DNA of 15,740 nt from Gammaproteobacteria bacterium (GTDB lineage: Bacteria; Pseudomonadota; Gammaproteobacteria; Steroidobacterales; BM003): contig JAPHSC010000402.1 of assembly GCA_026193125.1 (NCBI GenBank), forward strand, positions 1 through 15,740, read 5' to 3'. The notes beneath the pieces were generated by a model. The model saw only the letters and a program-made list of their open reading frames with translations, was not told where the DNA came from and did no database searches. The position numbers were made by a program, and so were the translations under genes. Below are positions 1 to 6,451 of this stretch, in pieces (position 1 is the stretch's first letter; every line of letters begins with the position of its first letter).

Positions 1-516
1 AGGGGTCAGCGTGTGGCCCGCTACGACAAGATTCATCTTTTCGATGTAGCGGTCAGCGGACAGGATGGGGAACGCCTGTACCGGGAGAGCTCGTCCACTC
101 TGGCCGGGAACCAGGTTGTGTTGGTTGATACGCCTTGCGGGCGCCTCGGTCTTTCAGTCTGTTACGATGTGCGTTTTCCGGAGCTTTACCGAGCCATGGT
201 AGATCGGGGAGCCGAGCTGTTCAGCGTGCCCTCGGCGTTCACTGTCCCCACCGGGCGGGCGCACTGGGAAGTGCTGCTGCGTGCCAGGGCAATCGAAAAC
301 CAGGCTTTTGTGCTGGCCCCCGCCCAGGCCGGCAAGCACCTGGGTGGTCGCGATACCTGGGGAGATTCCATGATCGTGGATCCGTGGGGCAATGTGATGG
401 CCAGGCGCAAGACGGGCGTCGGTTTGCTCATGGTTGACCTGGATCGGGAAGCCCAGCTGGAAATGCGGACGAAGTTTCCAAGCCTGGGACACCGGAAGCT
501 CAAAATCGTGATGTAG
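1..516 (+). CDS. Nit-family carbon-nitrogen hydrolase (deaminated glutathione amidase-like), 5'-truncated
   Basis: C-terminal 171 residues of a nitrilase-superfamily amidase; the reading frame is open from base 1, so the start and the catalytic Glu lie outside the window. The catalytic Lys is visible in YDKIHLFDV (residue 10 of the fragment). The nucleophile Cys sits in the motif LGLSVCYDVRFPELYR, followed by RARAIENQAFVLAPAQ and the late GDSMIVDPWG motif. These are hallmarks of the Nit1/YbeM branch, which hydrolyses the amide of deaminated glutathione or similar omega-amides in the cytoplasm. Family members are about 270-285 aa, so roughly 100 residues are missing on the left. It is followed 140 bp later by tldD in the same direction. 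From memory, a nit gene next to tldD is common in Pseudomonas and relatives. The exact substrate is inferred from subfamily motifs only. Confidence 0.88.
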   Translation, partial: RGQRVARYDKIHLFDVAVSGQDGERLYRESSSTLAGNQVVLVDTPCGRLGLSVCYDVRFPELYRAMVDRGAELFSVPSAFTVPTGRAHWEVLLRARAIENQAFVLAPAQAGKHLGGRDTWGDSMIVDPWGNVMARRKTGVGLLMVDLDREAQLEMRTKFPSLGHRKLKIVM

Positions 517-540
517 CGGGCCCCTGACCACGGGCTGGAA

Positions 541-552
541 GGTCCATGGACC
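541..552. repeat. perfect 12-bp palindrome upstream of the tldD promoter candidate
   Basis: GGTCCATGGACC is a perfect dyad in the 140-bp nit-tldD gap, 3 bp upstream of a plausible -35 element. It could be an operator half-site pair or part of a nit transcription-end structure, but no U-tract follows it. No known regulator is recognised, and chance is possible. Confidence 0.25.
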
Positions 553-555
553 GTG

Positions 556-585
556 TTGCCGGTTTTCGTAATAATTTCTTATAAC
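556..585 (+). promoter_or_regulatory. candidate sigma70 promoter for tldD
   Basis: TTGCCG at 556-561 is followed by a 17-18 bp AT-rich spacer and TTATAA/TATAAC at 579-585, about 70 bp upstream of the tldD ATG. A second, weaker candidate is TTGAAT at 600-605 with TACAAT at 621-626, but its 15-bp spacer is short. Both are consensus matches by eye only. Confidence 0.42.
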
Positions 586-656
586 CTGTTTTCGGCACCT
601 TGAATCCGGATTTTTTCGCTTACAATCTACCTCCGCCAGAACCAACCAGGGAATTC

Positions 657-2096
657 ATGTCAGCAGATAATTTTGCAATTGCCACCGAGCGCCTCCTGGC
701 GCCCGCCGGGATAGGGGAGCAACACCTGAGCAGGGTGCTGGGTACCATCATGGGTCATTCAGTCGACAATGCCGATTTGTATTTCCAGGTCAGCCGGCAC
801 GAGTCCTGGACCCTGGAAGACGGTATCGTCAAGGATGGCAGCCACAGTATCGAGCAGGGTGTCGGTGTACGCGCCATAAGCGGCGAGAAGACCGGGTTTG
901 CCTACTCCGATGAAATCCTGCTGCCGGCGCTTGAGCAGGCCTCAAGTGCCGCCAGGGCTATCGCCAGGCAAGGCCAGCAGGGTTCGGTGCAGGCCTGGAA
1001 GAAACCGGCAGGTACCAGGCTGTATCAGCCGATTGATCCGGTCCCCAGTCTGCCCGACCAGGACAAGGTCGCCTTGCTCGAGTGGATGGACAAGCAGGCA
1101 CGCAAGCTGGATCCCCGGGTTAAACAGGTTATAGCCAGCCTTTCCGCCGCACACGATGTGATCATGGTGGTGGCCAGCGATGGCACCGTGGGTGCGGATG
1201 TTCGGCCCCTGGTGCGACTTAATATCTCGATCATCGTGGAGCAGGACGGGCGCCGGGAGCAGGGCTCTGCCGGCGGTGGCGGACGTTTTGGCTACGATAG
1301 ATTCAGCCGGGAACTGGCCATGGAATATTGCACGGAAGCGGTACGCCAGGCCACGGTAAACCTGGATGCAATACCGGCCCCCGCGGGTGCAATGACAGTC
1401 GTCCTGGGCCCTGGCTGGCCCGGGGTGCTGCTGCACGAGGCCATAGGTCACGGCCTGGAGGGGGATTTTAATCGCAAGGGCACCTCCGCATTCGCCGGTC
1501 GCATGGGCCAGCGGGTGGCTTCGGAGTTGTGCACCGTGGTGGATAACGGGACCCTGGCAGAGCGCCGCGGTTCCTTGAATGTGGATGACGAGGGTGTACC
1601 TACCCAGTCCACCGTACTCATTGAGAACGGTGTCCTGCGTGGCTACATGCAGGACAAACACAACGCGCGCTTGTCGGGTACGGTCTCAACTGGCAATGGC
1701 CGGCGTGAGTCATTTGCCCATCTGCCGATGCCCCGTATGACCAACACTTACATGCTGGCGGGGCCGCACGATCCGGGTGAGATTATCGCCTCGGTGGACA
1801 AGGGGCTGTATGCAGTCAATTTTGGTGGTGGCCAGGTGGACATTACCTCGGGCAAGTTTGTATTTTCGGCCAGTGAGGCCTACTTGATTGAGAAAGGCAA
1901 GGTGACACGTCCGGTGAAGGGCGCCACCCTGATTGGTGATGGCCCCGACGTGCTGACCAGGGTGTCGATGGTGGGCAATGACCTGCAGTTGGATACGGGC
2001 ATCGGCGTGTGCGGCAAGGAAGGACAGAGTGTACCGGTAGGCGTTGGCCAGCCCACCTTGCGGGTGGACGGCATTACCGTCGGCGGTACGTCGTAA
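657..2096 (+). CDS. tldD: Metalloprotease TldD
   Basis: Catalytic half of the TldD/TldE heterodimeric zinc protease. This cytoplasmic enzyme degrades small unfolded peptides; in E. coli it processes the microcin B17 precursor and degrades the antitoxin CcdA. The HExxxH zinc motif is at about residues 260-265 (LLHEAIGHGLEGDF), and the third-ligand Cys region GIGVCGKEGQ is near residue 450. The ATG at 657 gives 479 aa, close to E. coli TldD (481 aa). An upstream in-frame TTG at 600 would add 19 residues with no family match, so I chose the ATG, which is preceded by AGGGAA. The stop codon lies inside the 3' end of the convergent ABC exporter gene (23-bp overlap). Its partner tldE/pmbA is present at 10415-11755. 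TldD activity requires TldE. Confidence 0.96.
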   Translation: MSADNFAIATERLLAPAGIGEQHLSRVLGTIMGHSVDNADLYFQVSRHESWTLEDGIVKDGSHSIEQGVGVRAISGEKTGFAYSDEILLPALEQASSAARAIARQGQQGSVQAWKKPAGTRLYQPIDPVPSLPDQDKVALLEWMDKQARKLDPRVKQVIASLSAAHDVIMVVASDGTVGADVRPLVRLNISIIVEQDGRREQGSAGGGGRFGYDRFSRELAMEYCTEAVRQATVNLDAIPAPAGAMTVVLGPGWPGVLLHEAIGHGLEGDFNRKGTSAFAGRMGQRVASELCTVVDNGTLAERRGSLNVDDEGVPTQSTVLIENGVLRGYMQDKHNARLSGTVSTGNGRRESFAHLPMPRMTNTYMLAGPHDPGEIIASVDKGLYAVNFGGGQVDITSGKFVFSASEAYLIEKGKVTRPVKGATLIGDGPDVLTRVSMVGNDLQLDTGIGVCGKEGQSVPVGVGQPTLRVDGITVGGTS

Positions 2097-4158
2097 GACG
2101 TGCGGGCTGCCGGCCCTGGAGAGACAGTATGCGATCGGCGAAATCCAGGCTGTTGCGGCGGTGACTGACGGATATCAGGGTCATGCCGATGGACTTGAGT
2201 CTCCCGCAAACAAGATTTTCCGTTTGCACATCAAGCTGACTGAAGGCCTCGTCCAGCAGCAGCAGGCGGGGATGATGGTAGAGCGCGCGGGCGAGGGTTA
2301 GTCTTTGGACCTGGCCGCCTGAGAGGGTGTGATCCATCTCGCCAACACGGGTGAAGTAGGCCAATGGCCAACGCATGATTTGTTCATGTATACCAACCAG
2401 TCGGGATACTTCCTCAATACGCTGTCGGTCGGGGGTGGGATCAAAAAAACTGATGTTCTCGGCCAATGTACCGCTCAGAAGACCATCCTGTTGCATCACC
2501 ACCCCGATACTTCGGCGATATCCCTCTCGCCAGTTATTCACATCACGGCCGTTACAAAGTAACTGACCTTCGGTGGGTTCGAGCAAACCCCCCAACAGGC
2601 TCATCAGCGTGGTTTTGCCGGTGCCGGATGGGGCGTGCAAGGCGATCCATTGTCCGGGCGCCAACTGCAGCTCAAGATGGCGAAACAGCCACGGATCTGA
2701 GAGGCTGTAGCGGAATGACAATTTGCAGAGCCTTAGGGAATGTGCGGTATTGCAGCCATCGGCGGGCTCCTGGTCAGGAGCTTCGATCTGGTGCGAGGTG
2801 ATGTCTGCAATACGCTGGCTGTGCAGGCCCAGGCTGCGCAATTCGAAAACCCGGTCCACCATGTTCGCCACGCGCGTGCTGAACTGCATCTTGTAAGCCA
2901 GAAATGCCACCAGCATTCCCAGCGACAGTTCGCCTGCCATGACGGATGTGGCCCCCAGCCACATCACCACTACCCGTTCTGTAGTGCTTAGTCCCTGCCG
3001 TATCAACCCGCTGTGAATACCGAAAATCCTCAGCCTGGTGTGGGCATTGGTCTCTCCCGACAGATGATTCAGGTACATACCGCAACGTTGACCGATAGCC
3101 GCTCTTTGTTTCCAGGTGGCAATGTTCCTCAGAGTCTCAAGCAGGCAGGATCTTTCCTGCGCGGCCTGTGCCAGCACCTGGGTGCTGCGTTCCAGTTGAA
3201 CAGGAAACAGTGCGTAGCGGAAACCAGCATAGAGTAGCCAGGTGATCGCGCACAGCAATGCAAGTCCTGGCGCGTAGAGAGCCATGATCAGCAAGGTGGT
3301 GCCAGCGAGCATGCCGTCCAGAATCACCTCGGGTGTGGTTTCGGTGAGAAGCTCTTGTACGGAGCGAATGGAATCGTAGCGTGACAGGGTGCCGCCCAGG
3401 GTTCGGCTCTGGAAGAATGTTATAGGCAGCCGGAATAAATGGTTGGCCAGGGCGCCAGTCCAGGCCATGCGTACCTGTGCAGAGAGGCCGGCTAGCAGCC
3501 AGCCCCGCGCGGCCTGGAAGACGAGCGTAAGCAGCCCCAGTAAGGCACTGGCGAGCACCACTATCTGCAGCAGCGCCTGGTCCGAGTAAGGCAGCGCGCG
3601 ATCCAGCATCCACTGTGTGGTTACCGGCCCAAGCAGCGCCAGCAGTTGCAGACAACTGGCGATGGCGAGTGTGTGTGCCATGCCTCGACCCAGTCCGCGG
3701 GTATTGCGCAGCAGGGTAAGTAAATTCAGCTTGGGCCGGGGTGACTCGACGACCAGCTGCGCTGTCGGGTGCAGTTCCAGCGCAATACCGGTGAAGTGCT
3801 TTGCAAGTGCGCGCTTGCCAAGGCTGCAACGACCCACGGCCGGATCCATAATCTTGGCCTGGTCCTTCCCTATGGACACGAGCACTACGTAGTGACAGAG
3901 GTCCCAGTGCAGGATGGCGGGTAATTGCAGTTGGTCAAGTTCACCTGTTTCAAGCTGCAGCGCTCGCGGGTTAAAACCATGTTCGACGGCGAGTTCCATG
4001 AGTTGCTGCAAGGTCGTACCGCGAACCGATGCGGGGCAACGGGCGCGCAGATCCGCCAGGTCTGTGCCGCCTCCATGGGCGAGGGTGACGGCAGCCAGGC
4101 AGGCCAGGCCGCATTCGCCTGTCTCGGATTGCAGTACGGTTTGGACCCTGGCTCGCAT
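2074..4158 (-). CDS. Peptidase C39-containing ABC transporter (bacteriocin/microcin exporter, CvaB-like)
   Basis: 694-aa fusion of an N-terminal C39 peptidase, a six-helix membrane domain and a nucleotide-binding domain. Such proteins cleave double-glycine leaders in the cytoplasm and export the mature peptide across the inner membrane. In the C39 domain, Gln10 and the catalytic Cys16 lie in LQSETGECGLACLAA, His89 in HWDLCHYVVLV, and Asp105 in IMDPAVG, so the protease looks active. The membrane region is about residues 160-440. The ATPase has Walker A (PSGTGKTT, about 508-515), signature LSGGQVQR (about 612-619), Walker B LLLLDEAFSQLD (about 630) and the H-loop His in SVSHRR. The ATG lies 15 bp after the stop of the HlyD-type gene, so the two are probably cotranscribed. 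Together with the precursor at 5822-6016 this forms a complete inner-membrane export module. The 3' end overlaps tldD. Confidence 0.94.
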   Translation of the reverse strand: MRARVQTVLQSETGECGLACLAAVTLAHGGGTDLADLRARCPASVRGTTLQQLMELAVEHGFNPRALQLETGELDQLQLPAILHWDLCHYVVLVSIGKDQAKIMDPAVGRCSLGKRALAKHFTGIALELHPTAQLVVESPRPKLNLLTLLRNTRGLGRGMAHTLAIASCLQLLALLGPVTTQWMLDRALPYSDQALLQIVVLASALLGLLTLVFQAARGWLLAGLSAQVRMAWTGALANHLFRLPITFFQSRTLGGTLSRYDSIRSVQELLTETTPEVILDGMLAGTTLLIMALYAPGLALLCAITWLLYAGFRYALFPVQLERSTQVLAQAAQERSCLLETLRNIATWKQRAAIGQRCGMYLNHLSGETNAHTRLRIFGIHSGLIRQGLSTTERVVVMWLGATSVMAGELSLGMLVAFLAYKMQFSTRVANMVDRVFELRSLGLHSQRIADITSHQIEAPDQEPADGCNTAHSLRLCKLSFRYSLSDPWLFRHLELQLAPGQWIALHAPSGTGKTTLMSLLGGLLEPTEGQLLCNGRDVNNWREGYRRSIGVVMQQDGLLSGTLAENISFFDPTPDRQRIEEVSRLVGIHEQIMRWPLAYFTRVGEMDHTLSGGQVQRLTLARALYHHPRLLLLDEAFSQLDVQTENLVCGRLKSIGMTLISVSHRRNSLDFADRILSLQGRQPARLTTYRRR

Positions 4159-4173
4159 CGCTGGGGCAGTAAC

Positions 4174-5448
4174 TCAAGCCACGGCTTGTTGCAGTTGCTG
4201 AAAGGGCCTTAATAGCCACTGCATGAGGGTTCGGGGTTTGCCGATTATTTGGGCGCTGATGATTCTGTGTACACCGGCAGTACTGCTGTCCTGGATGCCG
4301 GCTGGAAGGATATCCAGAGCTACCCGCGCACGAAAGCTGGGCTCCATGAGAGTCAGCGGTCCCATCCTGCCGCCTGTTGGCAGCGGAGTCGCTGATATTT
4401 CCACAAGGTTCCCATGCAAGGTAACCAGGTTTGGGACGAGGCTGTCCCTAAGCGCTATTCGAACGGCGAGGCCACCGGAAACCTGTGGCATCATCCTGGC
4501 GGGGATTGCCAGTTCAGCCGTTAGCGGGTCGCTGGCCTGATAAAGACTGATGATGGCCTGCCCGTTACCCACCTGGGCGCCCTGAATGGCATAAATCTCG
4601 CCCACCGTTGCGTCCAGTGGCGCGAGGATGGTTCTGGCCATTACCTGCTGTAGTTCAAGTTCCTGGTTGGCTAATTGAGTCTGCTGGGATTTGAATTCCA
4701 GTTCTGCCATGCGCCATTCGCCATCCAGTATCGACAGCGTTCGTTGGAGTTCTCCCTGCCTATGCCTGCTGCTGGAAATTTCTCGCTCATTTTCCAGCGC
4801 GGCCAGGTGCGAGGCGAGTGCGAGATCACGGGAGTTTGCAATATCAACCTCAGGTAAATATCCCTGGGCCGCCAACGATGCGATGCGCTGCTCTTGCGCT
4901 CTCCTGTCCGAAACTTGTCGCTGCATCAAGTTTGCTTGTTGACCGAGGTATCGCAGTTGCTCCTCCAGCAAGCGTGACTCCAGGGCCACGCTTTCACGCT
5001 TCAAATTCCAGATTTTCTCTTCAGCCTCCAGTTTCTTCTCCAGCAGACTCCGGCGTTTGCCCAGGCCGGCTAGTCGTTGCTCCATGACCTGCTGCGCGCT
5101 GCTGGATGCGTCAACGTCCAGCAACTCGAACAACGGTTGACCCCGCTTTACCCGTACTTGGGGTCTTACGAAAACCTGGCCCAGCCTGCCGGCCCGGGTG
5201 CTTGCGACCTGCAACACGCTCGATGCGTTGTGCAGGTAGCCGGTTACTGAAAGACGCGCAGCGTATTGGCCCCGGAAAAGAATCAGCAGAATAAGTGTCG
5301 CTGTGAACAGTGCCGCCAGCGCCAGCAGACTCCCGCAGGCCGGGGGCTTGAGGATCACGGGGCCTTCCAGCGTGCTGTTTCTGTCCAGGACCCGGCAGGC
5401 AAACAGAGACTGGTGGATTAACGGATTTCTACAGTATCTCTGGGTCAT
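4174..5448 (-). CDS. HlyD/CvaA-family membrane fusion protein (peptide secretion adaptor)
   Basis: 424-aa periplasmic adaptor expected to bridge the C39 ABC exporter to a TolC-type outer-membrane channel. After a short cytoplasmic N-terminus there is one membrane anchor at about residues 39-58. A biotinyl-lipoyl-like half follows (GRLGQVFVRPQVRVKRGQPLFEL). A long Glu/Arg/Gln/Leu-rich coiled-coil hairpin spans about residues 115-255, and the second lipoyl half contains ILAPLDATVGEIYAIQGAQV. The C-terminal part is beta-rich with a short terminal helix. The 'LFACRVLDRN..EGPVILKPP' N-terminus resembles the start of other bacteriocin-type HlyD proteins, which supports the ATG at 5446-5448. It begins 10 bp after the stop of the 96-aa membrane protein gene and ends 15 bp before the exporter, indicating one operon. 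No TolC gene is in the window. Confidence 0.92.
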   Translation of the reverse strand: MTQRYCRNPLIHQSLFACRVLDRNSTLEGPVILKPPACGSLLALAALFTATLILLILFRGQYAARLSVTGYLHNASSVLQVASTRAGRLGQVFVRPQVRVKRGQPLFELLDVDASSSAQQVMEQRLAGLGKRRSLLEKKLEAEEKIWNLKRESVALESRLLEEQLRYLGQQANLMQRQVSDRRAQEQRIASLAAQGYLPEVDIANSRDLALASHLAALENEREISSSRHRQGELQRTLSILDGEWRMAELEFKSQQTQLANQELELQQVMARTILAPLDATVGEIYAIQGAQVGNGQAIISLYQASDPLTAELAIPARMMPQVSGGLAVRIALRDSLVPNLVTLHGNLVEISATPLPTGGRMGPLTLMEPSFRARVALDILPAGIQDSSTAGVHRIISAQIIGKPRTLMQWLLRPFQQLQQAVA

Positions 5449-5458
5449 CGCCAGTACC

Positions 5459-5749
5459 CTAAAACACCCGCGTGTAGACCCAGGTTGCCAGGCATGCGAG
5501 CGCTATCAGCAGTGCAATACCGGAGTTGATCGGGAACGGAGCGCTGGACCCGGATCCGGACGGGTGCAGGATTTTGCGTGCGTCCTGGAGTATGAACTCC
5601 GGGTCCGCCGCGATGCTCAGTGCGGCGGCGGACATCGCCAGGCCAAGCAGGAGATGCTCGCGTTCGCCCAGGTAGGCGAGTACCAGCGCAGTAACAAGGA
5701 TGCTGGTGGCGATGGTGGTGAAGATGAATTTCAGGTATCGGGTTTTCAT
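5459..5749 (-). CDS. Small three-TM membrane protein, candidate bacteriocin immunity protein
   Basis: 96-aa protein that I do not recognise from any named family. Hydrophobic segments lie at about residues 8-27, 33-48 and 74-93, so two to three membrane helices are expected. They are separated by a polar stretch with PEFILQDARKILHPSGSGSS. A strong Shine-Dalgarno (GGGGGAG on the minus strand, about 5752-5758) precedes the ATG. It sits between the double-glycine peptide gene, with a terminator hairpin in between, and the hlyD-type gene, 10 bp away. Small multi-TM proteins in this position of microcin operons commonly protect the producer. The immunity role is inferred from position and topology only. 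It could instead be an accessory factor for export or for precursor stability. Confidence 0.8.
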   Translation of the reverse strand: MKTRYLKFIFTTIATSILVTALVLAYLGEREHLLLGLAMSAAALSIAADPEFILQDARKILHPSGSGSSAPFPINSGIALLIALACLATWVYTRVF

Positions 5750-5786
5750 AGCTCCCCCGTTGAGTAATGTAGTGGGGATAACAAAA

Positions 5787-5814
5787 GCCGGGCAGCTGAA
5801 GAAGGCTGCCCGGC
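5787..5814 (-). terminator. intrinsic terminator/attenuator after the peptide precursor gene
   Basis: A perfect 10-bp inverted repeat (GCCGGGCAGC / GCTGCCCGGC) with an 8-nt loop begins 8 bp past the precursor stop codon. On the minus strand it is followed directly by TTTTGTT. This is a textbook Rho-independent terminator between the precursor and the downstream membrane protein/export genes. Partial read-through would give far more precursor mRNA than transporter mRNA, as expected for a secreted peptide operon. Confidence 0.8.
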
Positions 5815-5821
5815 GTCCTGC

Positions 5822-6016
5822 TTATCGCATTGCGTCGGCGATCATTTCGTCGAGGCCATTCTCATAAAGGGCCGTACCTATGGTGTAGCCGGCTGAGAAG
5901 GCCGCTCCCAGGTAGCCGAGTCCGCGTACTACCTGGGTTGCTGCTGCCAGGTTCGTGGGGCTGAAAATATAGCCGCCCGCGACCTGCCCGACTTCCGTGT
6001 CTCTAAGTTCTCGCAT
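5822..6016 (-). CDS. Double-glycine-leader peptide precursor (class II microcin/bacteriocin-like)
   Basis: 64-aa precursor. The first 15 residues, MRELRDTEVGQVAGG, match the double-glycine leader consensus (Leu -12, Glu -8, Val -7, Val -4, Gly -2, Gly -1). They have the same length and layout as the colicin V leader. Cleavage after Gly15 would release a 49-residue peptide beginning YIFSPT. The mature part is Gly/Ala-rich and amphiphilic, with small-xxx-small spacing (Gly34/Ala38, Ala39/Gly43, Gly43/Gly47) typical of membrane-inserting class II peptides. It has no Cys and an acidic C-terminal tail (ENGLDEMIADAMR), for an estimated net charge of about -2. A very strong Shine-Dalgarno (AAGGAGA) precedes the ATG. 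It is followed by a terminator, a small membrane protein gene, and HlyD-type and C39 exporter genes on the same strand. I recognise no named homologue. A signalling peptide rather than a toxin is possible. Confidence 0.87.
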   Translation of the reverse strand: MRELRDTEVGQVAGGYIFSPTNLAAATQVVRGLGYLGAAFSAGYTIGTALYENGLDEMIADAMR

Positions 6017-6253
6017 GATTAGTCTCCTTGAGTGGTTTCAAATTGGGCGAAGGCCCCAGAGGCTCCGTACCTCTTGGGTTTCACACTAGTCGAGGATCCA
6101 CGGGTCGACCATTGGATTAAGCGGCCAGAATCGCCGGAAACGGCGTTTCGGGGGCCATCTTTGGCGGGAAATTGGCTTACTTTGCGCGCCGAGCTTGAGA
6201 CATTTTGTCCAATTCGACTAAATTTTTGCTGGGATAGCGAATAGTTGAGCGAT

Positions 6254-6281
6254 TTGTACGCTGCATAAAATTCTGTATAAA
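6254..6281 (+). promoter_or_regulatory. candidate plus-strand sigma70 promoter in the intergenic region
   Basis: TTGTAC at 6254-6259, a 16-bp spacer and TATAAA at 6276-6281. It points toward the 64-aa membrane protein gene but lies about 170 bp upstream of its ATG. It could also drive an untranslated RNA. By-eye match only. Confidence 0.35.
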
Positions 6282-6368
6282 CAACGACAAACCGGCGTTT
6301 TTCAGGGTTTGGTCAATATTTGAGCAGAAATTCACACGGCATTTGAGCGCTCCGGACCCATAAGCCTT

Positions 6369-6376
6369 GCTAGAAT
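6369..6376 (+). promoter_or_regulatory. candidate -10 of the 64-aa membrane protein gene
   Basis: TGC-TAGAAT resembles an extended -10, with TAGAAT at 6371-6376. Transcription would begin at about 6382-6384, close to the 5' edge of the long hairpin. There is no good -35 at 17 bp. The similar TAGAAT upstream of pmbA suggests a shared promoter style. Confidence 0.4.
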
Positions 6377-6380
6377 TTCT

Positions 6381-6436
6381 CGTCCCGGTGTCCGGGGTCC
6401 TTTCGAAAGCGAGTTGAAGGGACCAGGCCGGAGACG
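6381..6436 (+). ncRNA. long 5'-UTR hairpin (possible structured leader)
   Basis: A stem pairs GGTCCTTTC (6396-6404) with GAAGGGACC (6416-6424) over 9 bp with one G-U pair. It extends outward by TCCGG (6391-6395) with CCGGA (6428-6432), and further by CGTC (6381-6384) with GACG (6433-6436). The loop has 11 nt. A 3-nt bulge and a 6-nt one-sided internal loop interrupt the stem. It sits between a candidate -10 and the Shine-Dalgarno AGGAAG at 6440-6445. It may stabilise or regulate the mRNA. I recognise no known RNA family, and there is no U-tract, so it is not a terminator. Confidence 0.45.
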
Positions 6437-6451
6437 AACAGGAAGTCGGTT

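Larger units (their letters stand above)
6017..6451. other. 435-bp divergent intergenic region, AT-richer than its surroundings
   Basis: Control region between the peptide precursor (minus) and the 64-aa membrane protein (plus). Visible elements are a small hairpin CGCCG-GAAA-CGGCG at 6132-6145, an imperfect dyad GTCCAATTCGAC at 6207-6218, and an AT-rich core at about 6200-6330. It also holds two plus-strand promoter candidates and the long hairpin at 6381-6436. For the precursor I see no convincing minus-strand -35/-10 pair. TTGACC at about 6312-6317 (minus) lacks a partner at proper spacing. The open frames here lack good start signals and are not called. Confidence 0.6.

Noticed and set aside
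942..1661. 239-codon antisense frame inside tldD
   Set aside because: Shadow of a strongly supported gene; no domain and no start signal.
3137..3829. 230-codon minus frame inside the ABC exporter
   Set aside because: Alternate frame of the exporter with Arg/Ala/Pro-rich nonsense composition.
6085..6109. SpeI, BamHI and SalI recognition hexamers (ACTAGT, GGATCC, GTCGAC) clustered within 25 bp, resembling a cloning polylinker
   Set aside because: The spacing and order match no vector I know, flanking sequence is not vector-like, and the region continues naturally into the precursor gene. Probably chance.
6032..6244. 70-codon plus-strand open frame in the intergenic region, starting with GTG
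   Set aside because: No ribosome binding site, no recognisable domain, and it runs antisense through the likely promoter region of the peptide gene.
6179..6268. 29-codon minus-strand frame (MQRTNRSTIRYP...) as a possible second leader peptide
   Set aside because: No double-glycine motif, no Shine-Dalgarno and no hydrophobic core.
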